Of a DNA stretch of 64,000 nucleotides, positions 17,515-27,385 are shown one piece after another. Position 1 is the stretch's first letter. Each line of letters begins with the position of its first letter. Below the pieces are notes generated by a model that did not search any database, was not told where the DNA came from, and saw only the letters and a list, made by a program, of their open reading frames with translations. The stretch is from Pirellulales bacterium (lineage in GTDB: Bacteria > Planctomycetota > Planctomycetia > Pirellulales > JACPPG01): NCBI GenBank assembly GCA_036499395.1, contig DASYDW010000068.1:248001-312000 (forward strand). Direction: 5' to 3'. Position numbers and translations under genes: made by a program.

Positions 17515-18567
17515 TTATTGCGGCACGGCATCGGCCGCGCGTGACATCCGCGCAATCAACTGATCGAGCACGATGCGGGCGCGGGCCGGCGAAGAGCTAC
17601 CCCCTTTCAACGCCAGGTCCGCGTCGAGGACCCAGCGGAAGAGGCGGGCGCTTCGCTGCCGGCCCAGTTGTCGCAATTGTGTTTCGGCTTTGGCGGCAAT
17701 GAACGATCGAAAGCCGGCCGTTTCGAGGGCCTGCTTGAGCGTTGTACGACGACCGGCTCGTTCGGCTTGCTCGACGATGCGCGCGGCCGAGGCAAAACGT
17801 CGCAGGGTTGAACCGATCTGAGCGAGTACGGCCACCGGGCTTTCGCCGGCCGAGAGCAGGCGATCGAGCTGCAAGATGGCTTCGCTAGCATGTCCGGCCG
17901 TGGCCAGGTCGAGCATGTCCCAAGTGGTTTTGGTTCGCCAGCCGCCGACCAGCTCGCGCACGAGTGCTGCGTCGATCGTCCCGTTAACGCCTGCCGAGAG
18001 GGCGAGCTTGGCGAGTTCCTGGTCCAGAAGTCCCAAGTCCGGCTCGACCGTATCGAGTAACAACTCGGCGGCCTGCCGTTCTAAACGTGCCTGATGCTTT
18101 TTTGTCGCCCGAGCCACGAGCCACTTCGTCAGCGCTTGTGTGGAGGGCGCCTTACATTCGACCGACCATCCCTCGGCCGCTACGGCCTTGGCCAGCTTGG
18201 TATTGGCCGGCCAGGTCGCGACCTCGAGGACCAGCACGCCGGAAGACTTGGGGTGCGCCACGTAGGTTTCGAGTGCCGCGCGGTTGCGTGAAACGAAGTC
18301 ATCGGCTTTGCGCACCACGACCAGCCGACGCCCGCCACCAAAGAGTGCGACGGTCGATAGACAATCGAAAACCTGATGCGCTTCGACGTCGTCCCCTGTG
18401 AATTCAGTGAGTGAAAAGTCGGCGTCCCCGTCCTCAAGAACAAGCGATCGTAAATGGTCCAATGCTTCATGTTTCAGAAATACTTCGTCGCCGAACACCG
18501 CGCACACGGCCGGAACCGTGGCCGTGGTCTTTTCCAGAAAGTCGAGTGCCTGGGTAATGCCGGACAT
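17515..18567 (-). CDS. holA: DNA polymerase III subunit delta
   Basis: A 350-residue clamp-loader subunit that opens the beta sliding clamp during replication. The N-terminal domain has AVFGDEVFLKHEALDHLRS and the paired segment DVEAHQVFDCLSTVALFGGGRRLVVVRKAD. The collar domain contains LGLLDQELAKLAL and WDMLDLATAGHASEAILQLD, all typical of HolA. It lacks a Walker ATP site, as expected for delta. The start at 18,567 (MSGITQALDFLEK) fits the family better than the in-frame ATG at 18,621, although no strong ribosome-binding site is visible at either. It is monocistronic here, with no leuS or lptE neighbour. Confidence 0.92.
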   Translation of the reverse strand: MSGITQALDFLEKTTATVPAVCAVFGDEVFLKHEALDHLRSLVLEDGDADFSLTEFTGDDVEAHQVFDCLSTVALFGGGRRLVVVRKADDFVSRNRAALETYVAHPKSSGVLVLEVATWPANTKLAKAVAAEGWSVECKAPSTQALTKWLVARATKKHQARLERQAAELLLDTVEPDLGLLDQELAKLALSAGVNGTIDAALVRELVGGWRTKTTWDMLDLATAGHASEAILQLDRLLSAGESPVAVLAQIGSTLRRFASAARIVEQAERAGRRTTLKQALETAGFRSFIAAKAETQLRQLGRQRSARLFRWVLDADLALKGGSSSPARARIVLDQLIARMSRAADAVPQ

Positions 18568-18802
18568 GGGGATGGTTCGCGGGCCACGGTGGAACGGCGC
18601 TTCATTGAAGAGGATGTTCACGACCTGCTGATTCTAGCCGACGTCGACCTGCTCGTCGTGCATGTCGAACTCTGTGAACAGAAAATGCGTTGCGTTTGCA
18701 GGGGCTGGTCCGTGACAGGCAAACCATTTTAAATCGAGATAGAATCTATCGCTGAATCTCGTTTAACGTAGCAATCCGATCCAGCCGGCAGAGGGCGTCC
18801 CC

Positions 18803-20167
18803 ATGTTGCGATTTCTTGCGACTTTCGTTCTTTCTCTTGGCGTTCTCGGGCCTGTCGTCGCGGTGGCCGCACAGCCGATGCGCATTGCCACGTTTCGCGT
18901 TGATGCAACGCCCCCGCTGGGGAGTCCTTTGTGTGACGCGGCCGTCCCGCCCGTTGCAAAGATCGATGATCCACTTTCAGCTCGCGGTATTGTCCTGCTG
19001 GGTATGGATAAACCGGTCGTGCTCTGTGCGGTGGATTGGGTGGGAATCGGCAATGACGGGCATACAGCGTGGCGCAAGGCATTGGCCGAGGCTGCCGGCA
19101 CTGACATTCATCACGTGGCCGTGCAAACCTTGCATCAGCATGATGCCCCGGGGTGCGATTTCTTGGCGGAACAACTTCTGGCCGAGGTTGGGCAGACCGG
19201 CAAGATGTTCGACGTCGAGTTCGCGCGCCGCACGATTCAGGCAACAGCCGACGCGGTGCGCTCGGCCGTCGAGCGACCGCAGGCCGTCACGCATTTGGGG
19301 TTGGGACGCGCGAAAGTGAAAGAGGTGGCATCGAACCGGCGCATTCTCGGCCCGGACGGTAACGTGAAGCATGTCCGCTGGAGCTTTACCGCGGATCGCG
19401 AGGCGCGTGACGCCCCCGAAGGTGTGATCGACCCGTACCTGCAGTTGATCAGCTTTTGGGACGGCGACCGGCCGCTTGTATCAGTGACCTACTACGCGAC
19501 GCATCCCCAAAGTTATCACGGCAAAGGGGCGGTAAGCGGAGACACCGTTGGACTCGCACGGGCTATGCGCGAGGGTGAGTTGCCTGGCGTGGCACACATT
19601 CATTTTGACGGTGCGTCGGGCAACGTGACGATGGGAAAATATTTCGAGGGGACGCGCGAAAGTCGCGACCAGCTTGCTGTGCGAATTGCCGACGGCATGC
19701 GCGCCGCTTGGAAATCTGTCGAGCGGCAACCCATCTCAGCAAGTGATGCGGCTTGGACTTTCGAACCGGTCCAATTGCCGATCAGTCCGCGGATGGCTGC
19801 GGAGGGTTTGCGACAAGAGTTGGCTGCCCCGACGGCGGACGTCAAGCAACGCGTGCGCGCGGCAATGGACCTGGCCTGGATCGCAAGATGCGAGCGCGCC
19901 GATCCAATCGACATTGGCTGTCTACGGCTTGGCAATGCTTTTGTATTGCACATGCCGGCCGAGCTTTTCATCGAATATCAGCTCGCGGCTCAGCAGATGC
20001 GGCCGAAATCCGTGGTGGCGATGGCCGCTTATGGTGACTACGGCGCAGGATATATCGGCACGGCCATTTCCTATCCGCAGGGCGGGTATGAAACGGGCAT
20101 CGCGAGCCGTGTCGCGCCTAGCGTGGAACCAGTGCTTCTGAAAGCGATCGAGAAGCTCTTGAAATAA
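18803..20167 (+). CDS. Secreted neutral/alkaline ceramidase-like hydrolase
   Basis: A 454-residue exported protein with a signal peptide (1-23, ends VAVAAQ). The mature part matches the neutral/alkaline non-lysosomal ceramidase N-terminal domain common in planctomycetes: FRVDATPPLGSPL at the start, the metal-binding TLHQHDAPG, then VSVTYYATHPQSYHGKG and a histidine-containing FDGASGNVTMGKY. The family contains zinc-dependent amidases. In planctomycetes many members probably act on other amides or esters. Here the C-terminal domain is short, so activity on ceramide is not assured. The gene converges with the Ig-like-repeat gene 31 bp downstream. Confidence 0.85.
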   Translation: MLRFLATFVLSLGVLGPVVAVAAQPMRIATFRVDATPPLGSPLCDAAVPPVAKIDDPLSARGIVLLGMDKPVVLCAVDWVGIGNDGHTAWRKALAEAAGTDIHHVAVQTLHQHDAPGCDFLAEQLLAEVGQTGKMFDVEFARRTIQATADAVRSAVERPQAVTHLGLGRAKVKEVASNRRILGPDGNVKHVRWSFTADREARDAPEGVIDPYLQLISFWDGDRPLVSVTYYATHPQSYHGKGAVSGDTVGLARAMREGELPGVAHIHFDGASGNVTMGKYFEGTRESRDQLAVRIADGMRAAWKSVERQPISASDAAWTFEPVQLPISPRMAAEGLRQELAAPTADVKQRVRAAMDLAWIARCERADPIDIGCLRLGNAFVLHMPAELFIEYQLAAQQMRPKSVVAMAAYGDYGAGYIGTAISYPQGGYETGIASRVAPSVEPVLLKAIEKLLK

Positions 20168-20198
20168 ATCTTCGGAGGCGAAGGCTGGCCGGAGCAGC

Positions 20199-22049
20199 TT
20201 ACCGACGGAATTCCTGCCAAACCGGTGGCGCCGCGGCAGCCGGTTCATTGCCCGCGGGGCGAGCGTCTCGAATTCTGATTCTGGGACGGCTTGGCTGCAG
20301 AGAGTACGGTTGCGGCGTATCCACGACGCAAACATTGCCCGCCAGGTCGCGGACCTCGAGTCGCAAAAACGCAGACGCTGGGATTGTCGGCTCGGGGAGC
20401 CACTCGAAACTGCCGCTGTTGGGCAAATCCATGCCGAGCGGATTCCAGGGACCGCTCGCGGTCGCGCTGTAAAAAAGCGAGATCGGACGCGCGGCCAAAG
20501 TGCTGTCACTGGCCTCGAAACGGATCATGATTCCGTTCTTTTGTTCTCCGGTGCCGGCATCTACGGAAACGATTCGACCCACGGGCTTAACGGTATCCAC
20601 GCCGATCCAAACGTCGGGCGCTTCGCCGGGCTTGGGGACATCTTCCGCGGCGCCCGCCTGACTCGCCACGACGATTCGGAAGCCGTAAAGCCCATCCTGA
20701 TCGACTGTGACAATGGCCGGGCCATGATTGTCATCGTCGTCACCGACCTTGGACCAGGTCCGGCCGCCGTCCTTCGTTCCCCAGATATCGATTCTTTGCG
20801 GCGCGGTCGCATCCGAAGCTTCGATCTCGTAATCCAGTTCGATGCGCCGCGTGTTGAACATGCGCGGTTGTATGCCAGGCGGGAGTTTCTCTTCGATCGC
20901 TCCGCCGGCGCTGGAACTAGCAGGCTGCGCGCCAGGAATCGCGTCGATCGAGGTCGGTACCATCGTCGGGCCCGGCAGCCGTGGGCCGTCGACTTGTTGC
21001 AAATCGCGGCGTGTCCGCGGCGATGCCTGCCGGGCTTCGTTCATCGTCGGCGGCAGGCCAACCTCTTCGGGCTGTAGTGGGATCGGCAGCGCGCGTTCTG
21101 TCACGGGCCCCGCCGACACGATTTCCTCGTGCGGGGGTGGTAGGACTTCTTCGACCGAGGGAATCACGCCTGGCCCGATTTGTTCGGTGATGGTCCCATA
21201 GCGGCGCGCGCCGGCGGCGATCGCTTGCTCGTTTCCTGTTCGCCCGGGAAACATGCCAGGCATGCCAGGCGGATCGCTGCCAGCAAGCGGCATGTCCTGC
21301 GTACGTTCACCCGGCCAATGCGCGACGTTATCTTCGGCGGGTGTTCCCGGCGGATTTGCTTTTGGCGCGACCGGCGCCACGGATCGCTGTGTCTTGGTGA
21401 CATTGCCCGCGAAGTCGCTCACTTCGGCACGGATCGTAATCGGCACGGAACGAGCTTCGGGAACCCAGGTCGCGTCGCGCGCCGAGGTCGTCGCACCCAC
21501 GACGGGCAGATCGACAGCCACGGGCACCCACGGACCGTCAGGACCAACCTGATACTCCAAGCGTAGACTGTCCGGTCGCAGGTGCGGATCGCGCACGCGC
21601 CAGTGAGCATGAACCTCGCCGCCTGAGCCTCGCTCGACGACGAGTTCCAGGACGGGAGGATCAGTATCCAGAATTACGATCAGCTCGGCGTGCGGTGGTC
21701 CGGCCGGTTGCAACTCGCCGTGGTCATCCTTCGTGCGCACGAGAAAGTGATACTCGCCGTCGCGCGTCGCGCGAAAAAGGATGCTGCTATTGGTCGGCGC
21801 CGCCTTGGCATAGGGGCGCCAGGGACCGCCGTTCTCTGAAACATGCAACTGTACTTCGGCAGCCTTTCGCGCGCCAGGCTCGGCCGGATCCATAACGAAC
21901 GGAACGCCGAACGAGTTCTGACGAGTAAAGAGCGGCTTCGGCGCCGGGGGCGCAAGCGGGTTCTGCGCCAGGCCGACAATCGGCTGGACGGAGACAAACG
22001 CCAACATTACATACAATAGGCGCATCGTCAGGCGGATAGCCCATCCCAT
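20199..22049 (-). CDS. Exported protein with Ig/fibronectin-like repeats
   Basis: A 616-residue secreted protein of unknown function with a signal peptide (alternative start at 22,025, MRLLYVMLAFVS, cleavage after GLAQ). Three similar beta-sandwich units recur, each with an S-x-x-GPW-x-P strand followed by a DTDPP- or DTVKP-type linker and an acidic R-x-E-x-x-D-x-AGN-x-C/T signature (EVSDFAGNVTKTQ; EVRDLAGNVCVVD). The first is at about 50-225, and the second and third at about 400-590. Residues 230-390 are a Pro/Glu-rich linker. This architecture suggests an adhesive or scaffold protein at the cell surface. No enzymatic motif is seen. Confidence 0.82.
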   Translation of the reverse strand: MGWAIRLTMRLLYVMLAFVSVQPIVGLAQNPLAPPAPKPLFTRQNSFGVPFVMDPAEPGARKAAEVQLHVSENGGPWRPYAKAAPTNSSILFRATRDGEYHFLVRTKDDHGELQPAGPPHAELIVILDTDPPVLELVVERGSGGEVHAHWRVRDPHLRPDSLRLEYQVGPDGPWVPVAVDLPVVGATTSARDATWVPEARSVPITIRAEVSDFAGNVTKTQRSVAPVAPKANPPGTPAEDNVAHWPGERTQDMPLAGSDPPGMPGMFPGRTGNEQAIAAGARRYGTITEQIGPGVIPSVEEVLPPPHEEIVSAGPVTERALPIPLQPEEVGLPPTMNEARQASPRTRRDLQQVDGPRLPGPTMVPTSIDAIPGAQPASSSAGGAIEEKLPPGIQPRMFNTRRIELDYEIEASDATAPQRIDIWGTKDGGRTWSKVGDDDDNHGPAIVTVDQDGLYGFRIVVASQAGAAEDVPKPGEAPDVWIGVDTVKPVGRIVSVDAGTGEQKNGIMIRFEASDSTLAARPISLFYSATASGPWNPLGMDLPNSGSFEWLPEPTIPASAFLRLEVRDLAGNVCVVDTPQPYSLQPSRPRIRIRDARPAGNEPAAAAPPVWQEFRR

Positions 22050-22264
22050 CGCGAGTGATCGATCAACGGTTCTCTATTCCTACGTACGAGACCGACGGTC
22101 GCGAACTTGTCGCCGGTCCAGAGAGGCGCGCAAGCGCACCTTCCCGCAATCAGATATCGGCCGTGACGGTCATACCGCTTGAAAAGCCGTTAATGGTGCG
22201 CGGGACTGCGTAGGATGAGCGGGTGTGAGGCTTTTGAAAGGGGTGAAAAGTCGATAGCCGCACG

Positions 22265-22924
22265 CTATCGCTGTGCTAGCTGTGCGCGGGTGTCGGCGAT
22301 GATCTTCACATACTGTCGCGCGATGGATTCGATACGGGCGAAGTCGCCCGAGGCCAACGCGGCCGGTTCCACGAGGGAGCTGCCGATTCCCACCGCACAG
22401 GCACCTGCGCGAAGGAACTCGGCGGCCGTCTGCAAGGTAACGCCGCCGGTGGGCATCATTCGTATGGCCGGTAGCGGGGCGCGCAAGGCCTTCAAATGTG
22501 CGGGGCCGACGGTGTCGGAGGGAAATATCTTCACAATGTCCGCGCCAGCTTCCCAAGCGGTCAGAACCTCGGTGGGAGTAAAGGCCCCCGGAAAGACCGG
22601 CTTGCCGTAACGGCGCCCCAGCTCGATGACCGAGCTGCGGACCACCGGGGAAACCAGGAACTGTGCCCCCGAAAGGATTGCGATCCGCGCCGTTTCGGGA
22701 TCGAGCACCGTTCCTGCTCCGAGTAGCACCCGATCACCCAACCGGCCGGCAACCTGGGCCAGCACCTGCTCAGCCCGCGGGACCGTGAAGGTCACCTCGA
22801 CGGCGTCGATCCCACCGGCGACCAAGGCTTCGGCGACGTCGACCAGGCGTTCGCTATCATCGGCGCGAAGGATGGCGACGATACCGGTGCGCAAAACTCG
22901 TTGCAGGCTTTCCTCTTTACCCAT
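22265..22924 (-). CDS. eda: 2-keto-3-deoxy-6-phosphogluconate / 4-hydroxy-2-oxoglutarate aldolase
   Basis: A 219-residue class I aldolase that splits KDPG into pyruvate and glyceraldehyde 3-phosphate (Entner-Doudoroff pathway) or acts on 4-hydroxy-2-oxoglutarate. Conserved elements are GIVAILRADD, the acid/base Glu in AVEVTFTVP, GAGTVLDPE, the Schiff-base Lys in ADIVKIFPSD and the phosphate-binding PTGGV. Length is typical (about 210). The ATG at 22,924 is preceded by GGAGAG at 8 nt; the longer ORF to 23,086 lacks conservation. No kinase or dehydratase partner is adjacent, so the pathway branch cannot be told from context. Confidence 0.93.
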   Translation of the reverse strand: MGKEESLQRVLRTGIVAILRADDSERLVDVAEALVAGGIDAVEVTFTVPRAEQVLAQVAGRLGDRVLLGAGTVLDPETARIAILSGAQFLVSPVVRSSVIELGRRYGKPVFPGAFTPTEVLTAWEAGADIVKIFPSDTVGPAHLKALRAPLPAIRMMPTGGVTLQTAAEFLRAGACAVGIGSSLVEPAALASGDFARIESIARQYVKIIADTRAQLAQR

Positions 22925-23140
22925 GCAGACATCTCTCCGTGTTGAGACGAGCCCCGCAGGGCCGCAAACTTTGACCGCCTTAATCGGGGGTAGAATAGTA
23001 CAGTGCCCGGAACCGGCCAGCGCGACGCAACTTGCCGCAAGCTGGGCACTTGGGCTCGCCGCTATCATCGCCAGAATTGCGCGCAATGCTAGACGGTAGC
23101 GGCGGCCATGTGCATAATATTCGGATGAGGCAAAAGAGAA

Positions 23141-23148
23141 GGGCAGGG
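23141..23148 (+). other. KOPS-like octamer GGGCAGGG
   Basis: Intergenic, 36 bp upstream of the small SHOCT membrane protein start. Confidence 0.6.
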
Positions 23149-23183
23149 CACCGGCAAACTGGGACGCCCTTGACGCTTAGGTT

Positions 23184-23447
23184 ATGTGGGACTACCTGCG
23201 AACATCATCGGCGCAACTCACCCTCGGAGTTGCCGCAGTCGCCATACTAGTAGCGGTCGGCATTTACGTCGTTGGCAGAGTGAAAAGCAGCTTCCGCGAA
23301 GACGGAATCTCAACCAACGAGATGCTCACGAATTTCCGCGAATTGCACAGCCGGGGTGAGCTAAGCGACGTCGAATACCGAACAATAAAAGCAACGCTGT
23401 CAGCACGTCTCCAAGACGAGTTAAACGATAGCGGCAAAGAGGGTTAA
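23184..23447 (+). CDS. Small SHOCT-domain membrane protein
   Basis: An 87-residue protein with one N-terminal transmembrane helix (about 12-31, LTLGVAAVAILVAVGIYVVG) and a C-terminal short helical pair (TNFRELHSRGELSDVEYRTIK) that matches the SHOCT oligomerisation motif. SHOCT proteins are small, often membrane-tethered, and may mediate oligomerisation; their function is generally unknown. It precedes clpX by 262 bp on the same strand. A link to ClpX is not demonstrated. Confidence 0.8.
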   Translation: MWDYLRTSSAQLTLGVAAVAILVAVGIYVVGRVKSSFREDGISTNEMLTNFRELHSRGELSDVEYRTIKATLSARLQDELNDSGKEG

Positions 23448-23709
23448 ATCCACCGACGGTAGGTTGTAACGACATCGACGGTCGGTTAGCTCTTTGCCGA
23501 AGAGATCACTCTTGTAAGACAATCTGCCAGGATCGGATAGACAGATCGGCTGAACACGCGACCACGTAATGTCGTAAGCAAATGCGGCTCGACGCAATTC
23601 CCAGACTAGGACGGTCAGGCCAAGCCTCTCGAGCGACAACTGGAGTCCCTTTCATTCTCTGCGAGTTCCACGACGCGCCTCGTAGAGACTGATTCGAAAA
23701 GGAGTTGGT

Positions 23710-24999
23710 ATGGCTGGTAGTCGGGATCTGGGCGGAACGCGCCGCGGGGGCGGTACGACCAAGAAGAATGCCTTTTGCTCGTTCTGCCGGAAAAGTTACC
23801 GGGACGTCGGACCTTTGGTCGAAGGACCGGGGGACGTCTATATCTGTGGTGAATGCATTGAGCTCTGCCAGTCGATCCTCGAGCAGGAACGGCGGCGTCG
23901 CGGCAGCAGCAAGCAGTTGTTCAATAAAGTGCCGACGCCGCGCGAGGTTGTTGCCCAGCTTGACGAGTACGTGATCGGACAAGAGGAGGCCAAGAAGGTT
24001 TTGGCCGTCGCTGTCCACACGCATTACAAGCGGTTGATGCTGGGAAGCGAGCCATCAGACGTCGAAATCGACAAGTCGAATATTCTGTTGCTCGGCCCGA
24101 CCGGCTGCGGCAAGACGTTATTGGCCCGCACGCTGGCGCGGATTCTGAATGTGCCGTTCGCCATCGGCGACGCCACGACGTTGACCGAAGCAGGCTACGT
24201 CGGCGAGGACGTCGAGAACTTGCTGCTGAAACTGCTGCACGCGGCGGACTTCGACTTGGAATCCGCGCAGCGCGGTGTGTTGTACATCGACGAGATCGAC
24301 AAGATTGGCAAGACCAGCCAGAACGTCTCGATCACACGCGACGTGTCGGGCGAAGGTGTGCAGCAAGCGCTTTTGAAGATGCTGGAAGGGACGATGGCCA
24401 ATGTGCCCCCACAGGGCGGCCGCAAGCATCCCGAGCAGCAATACATTCAGATGGACACGAGCAACATTCTGTTCATCTGCGGTGGGACGTTCGTCGGCAT
24501 CGACAAGATCATCAGCAAACGACTCGGCAAGCGCACGATCGGATTTGGCCAGGAGAGCGCGACGCCAGGAGGCGAATCTGATCTGTCCAAGTTGCTGTCA
24601 CAAGTTAGCAGCGACGACATCCTGGAATTCGGTTTGATTCCGGAATTGGTTGGGCGACTGCCAGTCATCACGGCACTAAAGCCGCTCGATACCAGCGCCC
24701 TGGTGCGGGTGTTGCAAGAGCCGCGTAACGCATTGGTCCGTCAATTCCAGAAGCTGTTCTCGTTGGAGAACTCCACACTGCAATTCACTGACACAGCACT
24801 GCGTGCGGTGGCCGAGCGAGCCCAGGAAAAAGAGACCGGTGCCCGTGGTCTGCGCTCGATCATCGAGTCGATCATGCTCGACATCATGTACGACTTGCCC
24901 GAACAAGGGCATGGCCAGAGCTATCTCATCACTGAGGACGTCGTGGCCGGCCGTGAAAAGCTGTTCCCGATGCCCGAACCTAAGCACAAGAGCGCGTGA
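23710..24999 (+). CDS. clpX: ATP-dependent Clp protease ATP-binding subunit ClpX
   Basis: A 429-residue AAA+ unfoldase that delivers substrates to ClpP. The zinc-binding domain has Cys23, Cys26, Cys46 and Cys49 in a C-x2-C...C-x2-C pattern. Walker A GPTGCGKT is at 129-136, and the Walker B motif is [10 protein letters not shown]. The ClpP-docking IGF tripeptide is present in [11 protein letters not shown], so it can partner a protease. The start is fixed by GGAG 5 nt before the ATG. The gene stands alone: neither tig nor clpP is upstream, unlike in many bacteria. A strong intrinsic terminator follows 57 bp after the stop. Confidence 0.97.
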   Translation: MAGSRDLGGTRRGGGTTKKNAFCSFCRKSYRDVGPLVEGPGDVYICGECIELCQSILEQERRRRGSSKQLFNKVPTPREVVAQLDEYVIGQEEAKKVLAVAVHTHYKRLMLGSEPSDVEIDKSNILLLGPTGCGKTLLARTLARILNVPFAIGDATTLTEAGYVGEDVENLLLKLLHAADFDLESAQRGVLYIDEIDKIGKTSQNVSITRDVSGEGVQQALLKMLEGTMANVPPQGGRKHPEQQYIQMDTSNILFICGGTFVGIDKIISKRLGKRTIGFGQESATPGGESDLSKLLSQVSSDDILEFGLIPELVGRLPVITALKPLDTSALVRVLQEPRNALVRQFQKLFSLENSTLQFTDTALRAVAERAQEKETGARGLRSIIESIMLDIMYDLPEQGHGQSYLITEDVVAGREKLFPMPEPKHKSA

Positions 25000-25056
25000 C
25001 GTTCAAGCCCACTCCCAGCTTGCTGGCCGTGGGGGTTAAGTCAACAGCGCTGTTAA

Positions 25057-25102
25057 ACGAGCCCGGCGTGTCGGCAACTGCTGACCCCGGGCTCGTTTTT
25101 TT
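25057..25102 (+). terminator. Intrinsic terminator of clpX
   Basis: A perfect 10-bp stem (ACGAGCCCGG at 25057-25066 with CCGGGCTCGT at 25087-25096) is followed by seven T residues. A 12-bp palindrome AACAGCGCTGTT (25043-25054) lies immediately before it. This is a textbook Rho-independent terminator for clpX and probably also stops the convergent aminotransferase transcript. Confidence 0.9.
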
Positions 25103-25128
25103 GCGCGCTGTGATGCGCGTGAAGAGTC

Positions 25129-26238
25129 TTACGAACGGGCGAGTCCGCGCAAGATCTCGACACCGCGGTCGATCGTTTCGTCGGTCGCCGCGTAAGAGAT
25201 GCGGAAGTGTGTATCGGCGCGGCTGAAGATCTTGCCCGGGATGATCAAGAGCTCGCGTGCGATCGCCCGCTCGACGAATTCCGTGGCAGTGCCGCGCGGC
25301 ACGCGCGGGAACGCGTAAAAGGCGCCGCCCGGTTGCACGATGTCGTAATCTCTGGCCAGGCCGGCCAGCAATCGATCGCGCTTACCGCGATACGTGTTGA
25401 TGTAGGCGGTCATATCGACGTCCAACGCCGCGATGCCTGCCCACTGCATCGGCTGCGGCGCGCAAACGAAGGTGTACTGCTGCAGCTTCCCCATCTCCTG
25501 GACGATTTCCGCCGGGCCGTGGGCAAAGCCCAATCGCCAGCCGGTCATGGCGTACGTTTTGCTGAATCCATCGACGACGATCGTCTGATCGTTATAGCGG
25601 GCCGGCGAAACAAACGGAGCGTCGTAGCAGAACCGCTCGTAGATTTCGTCGCTGATCAGTGCGATGCCCCGCTCGGCCGCCAGCGAGGCGATGGCACGAA
25701 CCTCATCTTCGGTCGCGGTCACGCCGGTAGGATTTGCCGGGCTGGCGAAAATGATCGCCTTCGTGCGTGGCGTGATCGCGGCCTGCAACCGGTCTAGGTC
25801 GACCTTGAAACTCGGATAAGTATCGACCAGCACCGGACGACCGCCGGCCAATTCGACCAGCGCCGGGTAACTGACGAAGTACGGATCGAAGACAACCACT
25901 TCGTCCCCAGGGTTAACAAGTGCGAGCAGTGCCAGTACCAAGCCGCCGCTGGTGCCACTTGTGACCAGTGCCCGGCGGTCGGCGTGTCCGTATTGGGCGT
26001 CAACCCGCGATTGCAAACCCTCGACCAGGGCACCGACACCCTGCGTTGGCGAATAACCGTTTTTGCGCGAGCTGATCGCCTCGATCGCGGCCTGCCGAAT
26101 CGGTTCCGGCACGTCGAAATCGGGTTGGCCGATCGACAGGTTGACCGGCGACTTCATCTTCGCGGCCAGGTCGAAAATCTTGCGAATGCCCGAGCTATCG
26201 AGCGCTTGCATCCGCTCGGCAATCCATCGGTGTGACAT
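25129..26238 (-). CDS. Class I/II PLP-dependent aminotransferase (aspartate-aminotransferase-like)
   Basis: A 369-residue cytoplasmic transaminase of fold type I. Landmarks are LSIGQPDFDVPEPIR and the cofactor-stacking region VTSGTSGGL. Then come SPANPTGVTATEDEV (Asn contacts PLP), DEIYERFCYD (Asp and Tyr contact the pyridine ring) and the Schiff-base Lys in DGFSKTYAMTGWRLGF. An Arg in HFRISYAATDETI binds the substrate carboxylate. Length and motifs place it in the subgroup that includes aspartate, LL-diaminopimelate-like and aromatic aminotransferases. The substrate cannot be set from sequence alone. It converges on clpX and shares the terminator region. Confidence 0.92.
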   Translation of the reverse strand: MSHRWIAERMQALDSSGIRKIFDLAAKMKSPVNLSIGQPDFDVPEPIRQAAIEAISSRKNGYSPTQGVGALVEGLQSRVDAQYGHADRRALVTSGTSGGLVLALLALVNPGDEVVVFDPYFVSYPALVELAGGRPVLVDTYPSFKVDLDRLQAAITPRTKAIIFASPANPTGVTATEDEVRAIASLAAERGIALISDEIYERFCYDAPFVSPARYNDQTIVVDGFSKTYAMTGWRLGFAHGPAEIVQEMGKLQQYTFVCAPQPMQWAGIAALDVDMTAYINTYRGKRDRLLAGLARDYDIVQPGGAFYAFPRVPRGTATEFVERAIARELLIIPGKIFSRADTHFRISYAATDETIDRGVEILRGLARS

Positions 26239-26283
26239 AAGTAGGCGTTCGGCGAGTTCAAGAAGGGGGCGAATTGCGTGCCA

Positions 26284-27252
26284 TCATAGCCGAGCGTTTG
26301 CCGCGTGTCCTGCAAGGTTCGGTGCAGGCGAGACGGTCGATACGGCACAGTGGTTCGCGCGCCACTGAAATCGGTAACCGGCCAGGCGCGCTGCCAACAG
26401 CGCACCCACGAGCGGGAACAACATCGCGGCTGAGCCCACCACGAAATCAAATGTCATGGAACCGGAGCCATGATAGTACCGACGGGCCAAGTCGACGGGC
26501 ATGATCTGATACCCGCCGTGACGATTCACGTAAGCGACGAGCCAGATCGAACCGGCCAAAATTAGCACTGTGACCAGGAGCTTGAGAAGTGTGAGTCTGG
26601 CGCCGTCGCGCGATAACACCATCCAGACAAAAACGATTGGCTGAACGACCAGCATAGGTAGGGCGACGAGTAGTCTCTCGACTTCGAATTGCGACGGTAG
26701 AGTACGGCCCTTCACGAGGGCCAGAAAAAACGCGGCTGCGCAAAACCACCACACGAGATCCGCGATCGAAAACCTCCAGACCCGCGATTTAGACTGAGCA
26801 ACGTCGCGTTCTTCGTCTGGTGCGGGCTTGGAGATGCTTGCCCCCAAGCAGCGCCAAATCGTTAATTGAGAAAACAGCCAGACAAGGTAGATCACGATGT
26901 TGGCGTCCTCGTCGCCCGCCTTGACGCCAAACTGATCCAATTCGACGTGCAACCCCAGCACACCGCAAAGGACTAACGCGCGCCAGGCCGGTAACGCTGA
27001 GCTGAATACGGCCCATACGGCCAGGGCTTGCAATGACCCGCGATTGAACGCGTCGACGTACCGAATCGTCGGCTCGAAGTTTCTGCGAAGCCAGGATTCG
27101 ATGAGGCCGGAGCGGGGCGGATTGTCCGATTTTGCCCGCAGCCACAACAACGGGCCACTGAGCTCCACGAGCAGGGCGGTGGCAACGATGGTGGCTAGCA
27201 ACAAAAAGCTCAGACCCGAAGAATCAGCGCGAAAGAGAGTTCGGCGCACCAT
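26284..27252 (-). CDS. Hypothetical multi-pass membrane protein
   Basis: A 322-residue integral membrane protein that I do not recognise. Hydrophobic helices lie at about 14-37, 75-105, 112-131, 160-178, 190-208, 220-240 and 270-292. The loop after the third helix is charged (KPAPDEERDVAQSKSR). It has no transporter or enzyme signature. It is on the same strand as the aminotransferase, 45 bp upstream of it, so the two may be co-transcribed, but no functional link is evident. Confidence 0.75.
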   Translation of the reverse strand: MVRRTLFRADSSGLSFLLLATIVATALLVELSGPLLWLRAKSDNPPRSGLIESWLRRNFEPTIRYVDAFNRGSLQALAVWAVFSSALPAWRALVLCGVLGLHVELDQFGVKAGDEDANIVIYLVWLFSQLTIWRCLGASISKPAPDEERDVAQSKSRVWRFSIADLVWWFCAAAFFLALVKGRTLPSQFEVERLLVALPMLVVQPIVFVWMVLSRDGARLTLLKLLVTVLILAGSIWLVAYVNRHGGYQIMPVDLARRYYHGSGSMTFDFVVGSAAMLFPLVGALLAARLAGYRFQWRANHCAVSTVSPAPNLAGHAANARL

Positions 27253-27385
27253 GCGACTCCTGAGGCTCAGTGACTGCGCTCAGGATGCGATGCCCGAATT
27301 CGTTCGTCAATCAGGCCAAGGACTCTGCTGAACCTCGACGGCCTCGGCCATGATTGCATGACCGCGATGCCGTGGTTTCCGACGC

